NCBI RefSeq assembly: GCF_000969835.1
Contig: NZ_KQ033913.1
Location: forward strand, 1,098,501-1,162,500
Origin: Parabacteroides goldsteinii DSM 19448 = WAL 12034
GTDB taxonomy: Bacteria > Bacteroidota > Bacteroidia > Bacteroidales > Tannerellaceae
DNA: 64,000 nucleotides
Direction: 5' to 3'
Positions 61,961 through 64,000 of this stretch are shown piece by piece. Each line of letters opens with the position of its first letter. Within the stretch, counting starts at the first letter, position 1. Position numbers and translations under genes: made by a program. Below the pieces are notes generated by a model that saw only the letters and a program-made list of their open reading frames with translations, searched no databases and was not told the origin of the DNA.

Positions 61961-64000
61961 ATGAAAAGAATATTTTACTATGTGATACTTATCCTGATTG
62001 GTGGTAACGGGATGATGATGGCTCAGAATGGTTTGATCCATGGGAGAGTGACGGATATGGAAAATAATCCGGTTGACGGCGTAGCCGTTGTTCTCCAGAC
62101 ATTGGATTCGGTTTATGTGGATGCGGTGGTAACGGACAGTCTGGGTAGTTTTAATCTGGACCATGTGGCGGAACAGACATGCCGGCTTTTATTCCAACAT
62201 CTATTATATGAACCATTCCAGTTGGAGATATCCGGGGAAGATGTCGGAACTGTCCGGCTGACTTCTAAAAACTATGAGCTGGATGGCGTGGTTGTTAAGG
62301 CGGAGCGTCCGCAAGTGAAAGTAGAGAACGGGGCTTTGAAATATGATGTTCCTCAATTGATGAAAGATAAATCGGTCAGTAATGCCTTTGAAGTTGTAAA
62401 ACAATTGCCGGGTATTATCGGCGGCTCGGATGAGATACAGTTATTGGGAGCCGGTTCCCCGCAAATCATTCTGAACGGGCAGTTGACAACTATGTCGGTA
62501 GACCAGTTGATAACCATGCTGAAAAGTATCCCTTCTTCACGGGTGAAAAATGTAGAAGTGATGTACAACGCTCCCGCTAAATATAATATCAGAGGCGCGG
62601 TAATCAATGTGATTCTGGACAAGGGGACAACTGACAGCACAGCCTTACAGGGAGAAGTAGGCGTCGATTATCTCCAAAAACATTATGCTTCGGGCAAGGC
62701 ACATGCCAATTTGTTGTATTCGACTCCTGACCTGACCGTAGACTTTCTGGTGAATGGTAATAAAGGACGTTATTTCGAGGGGGAAGATATTATGGCAAGG
62801 CATACCCTGGAAACAGGAGTGACGGAAATCCATCAATTCGGACGAGGAAACGGTCATATAAACAGCGGAGATATCCGATTGGGACTGGACTATAAATTCA
62901 AAAATGAAGATAAGTTGTCGGCAGCCTATTCCTTAGGAGGCAATAGGGTGAAAAAGAACCGGACAGCCAATACCTCCTTTTCTACACCCGAAAAATCTGT
63001 TTCGGAAGAAGAGCGTTTCAGTCGGACTACCGGAGAAGATAAGATTACTCTGCACAATATCCGCTTGCAGTATGACGGTCATAGCGGTGTTACAGCCGGA
63101 ATGGATTTTACCAACTACCATTCGCCTTCTTTCCAGAATTTCCTGGAGAATCGTGGTGAGGAAACGCTGACTGATATGCAGAACAATTCCAAACAGGATA
63201 TTTCACAATGGGCGTTATTTGCCAACCATACACACACTTTTGCCACCGGGTGGACACTGAATTACGGTGTCCACGGTGGTTACACTTCCTCAAAGACCTA
63301 TATCGATTATCTGTATAATAAAGGGGATGGTTACGAACCGGATCCGGATTTACTGGAGAACAATTTGCAGAAAGAATATACAGCCAATGTCTTTGCCGAA
63401 GTATCCAAAAATTTCGGAGAACATTTCTCGGCAACAGCTTCTTTGAAAGGAGAATATTTTAAATCGGATTATACTTCCAACGGCAAGAAATCGACACTTT
63501 GGAATGATTGGACCTTCTTCCCGAATGCCTCGTTGAGTTATCTGTTTACACCGCAGCATATTTTGCAGCTGAACGTGAACAGCAATAAAACATATCCGTC
63601 TTATTGGGAGATTACACCGCAGGCTACACCCATAAACTCTTATTCCGTAGTAATGGGTAATCCGGCTTTGAAGCCTTACCGTTCCTATCAGGGACAGTTG
63701 CTTTATATCCTGAAACAAAAATATACTTTCATGGTTTTTGCCCAGTATGAACCGGATTATTTTGCCCAGTTACCTTATCAGAGTTCAACGGAACTGAAGA
63801 ATGTGTTCCGTTACGAGAATATGGATTATAACCTGGTTGCAGGAGTAGGAGCTGTTATCCCGTTCCGCATCGGTGAATTTATGAACAGCCAGTTTACGGC
63901 ACAGGGCATCCGGATGCAACAGAAGCTGGATCATTTTAATGATATTTCTTTTGATAATAGTAAATACCTGGGGCAGTTCTTCCTGAATAATACATTTACT
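61961..64000 (+). CDS. Outer-membrane beta-barrel protein with carboxypeptidase-regulatory-like and plug domains, 3' end beyond the window
   Basis: The frame is open for 680 codons to the window end. It has a signal peptide (FYYVILILIGGNGMMMAQNG) and a carboxypeptidase-regulatory-like domain (GLIHGRVTDMENNPVDGVAV). A plug-like domain follows (NAFEVVKQLPGIIGGSDEIQ, PQIILNGQLTTMSVDQL, RGAVINVILDKGT), then barrel strands, as in the OMP_b-brl_3 outer-membrane family related to TonB-dependent receptors. Such genes are often linked to two-component systems. It shares an exact 21-bp upstream element with the histidine kinase promoter. The substrate is unknown. Confidence 0.9.
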   Translation, partial: MKRIFYYVILILIGGNGMMMAQNGLIHGRVTDMENNPVDGVAVVLQTLDSVYVDAVVTDSLGSFNLDHVAEQTCRLLFQHLLYEPFQLEISGEDVGTVRLTSKNYELDGVVVKAERPQVKVENGALKYDVPQLMKDKSVSNAFEVVKQLPGIIGGSDEIQLLGAGSPQIILNGQLTTMSVDQLITMLKSIPSSRVKNVEVMYNAPAKYNIRGAVINVILDKGTTDSTALQGEVGVDYLQKHYASGKAHANLLYSTPDLTVDFLVNGNKGRYFEGEDIMARHTLETGVTEIHQFGRGNGHINSGDIRLGLDYKFKNEDKLSAAYSLGGNRVKKNRTANTSFSTPEKSVSEEERFSRTTGEDKITLHNIRLQYDGHSGVTAGMDFTNYHSPSFQNFLENRGEETLTDMQNNSKQDISQWALFANHTHTFATGWTLNYGVHGGYTSSKTYIDYLYNKGDGYEPDPDLLENNLQKEYTANVFAEVSKNFGEHFSATASLKGEYFKSDYTSNGKKSTLWNDWTFFPNASLSYLFTPQHILQLNVNSNKTYPSYWEITPQATPINSYSVVMGNPALKPYRSYQGQLLYILKQKYTFMVFAQYEPDYFAQLPYQSSTELKNVFRYENMDYNLVAGVGAVIPFRIGEFMNSQFTAQGIRMQQKLDHFNDISFDNSKYLGQFFLNNTFT

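Noticed and set aside
61799..62164. 121-codon minus frame ahead of the barrel gene
   Set aside because: It runs into the start of the barrel gene antisense, is His/Asn-rich and has no recognisable motif.

Overview
The window looks like a chromosomal segment of a gut Bacteroidales bacterium, most likely Parabacteroides or a close relative. The reasons are the promoter style (-7 element TAnnTTTG, no strong ribosome binding sites), Bacteroidota families (DUF4295, DUF4835/PorD, DUF4369-TlpA proteins, BACON-domain surface protein, a YgiQ radical SAM enzyme, carboxypeptidase-regulatory-like outer-membrane barrel) and the housekeeping order dnaN - exonuclease - coaBC - DUF4835 - recN - rlmB. The genus is inferred from impression and no database was consulted. 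No rRNA, tRNA, cas gene or intact insertion sequence was recognised.

Layout. 0.2-7.6 kb: a tripartite RND efflux operon, with a frameshifted AraC regulator transcribed divergently. 7.6-8.6 kb: an alpha-L-fucosidase relic, a 147-bp hairpin element and a small AraC-type protein. 8.6-15.4 kb (minus): a 2-oxoacid dehydrogenase cluster (flavodoxin, fused E1, E2, lipoate ligase, E3, nitroreductase). 15.7-16.3 kb: ribosomal proteins L28, L33 and DUF4295. 16.5-23.5 kb: replication, repair and CoA genes (dnaN, dnaQ-like, an alcohol dehydrogenase, coaBC, DUF4835, recN). 23.5-27.7 kb: an AT-richer block of secreted or membrane unknowns, including a broken MG2/plug-like gene, lying before rlmB and a RidA gene. 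29-41.7 kb: mostly housekeeping (TlpA-like, ygiQ, mdh, S9 peptidase, methyltransferase, ispE, an ECF sigma factor, an MFS transporter, folC). 42-50.8 kb: an FGE-like protein, an RprXY-like two-component system, an MscS channel, and an alpha-amylase/pullulanase pair. 51.3-54.8 kb: a stress-envelope set (GlsB, YtxH, Mn catalase, OMP, lipoprotein). 55-58.6 kb: an accessory scar with a truncated tyrosine recombinase joined to a 5'-less BACON protein, then HU. 58.7-64 kb: an exported flavodoxin, a flavin reductase, a ferredoxin-like protein, an AraC/GyrI regulator and the start of an outer-membrane barrel gene.

Most unusual observation. Three separate intergenic regions (19584-19659, 29003-29090, 55298-55397) carry short dyad-symmetric cores repeated at exactly 22-bp steps. 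The core sequence differs at each locus, but the period and symmetry are the same. No family I know explains all three. Other points worth following up are a 21-bp sequence shared exactly by the histidine kinase promoter region and the upstream region of the outer-membrane barrel gene, AraC-type direct repeats 21 bp apart at two loci, a hairpin that buries a start codon, and an orphan terminator.

Everything here was read by eye from the sequence. Product names rest on recognised motifs and family resemblance, not on database searches.
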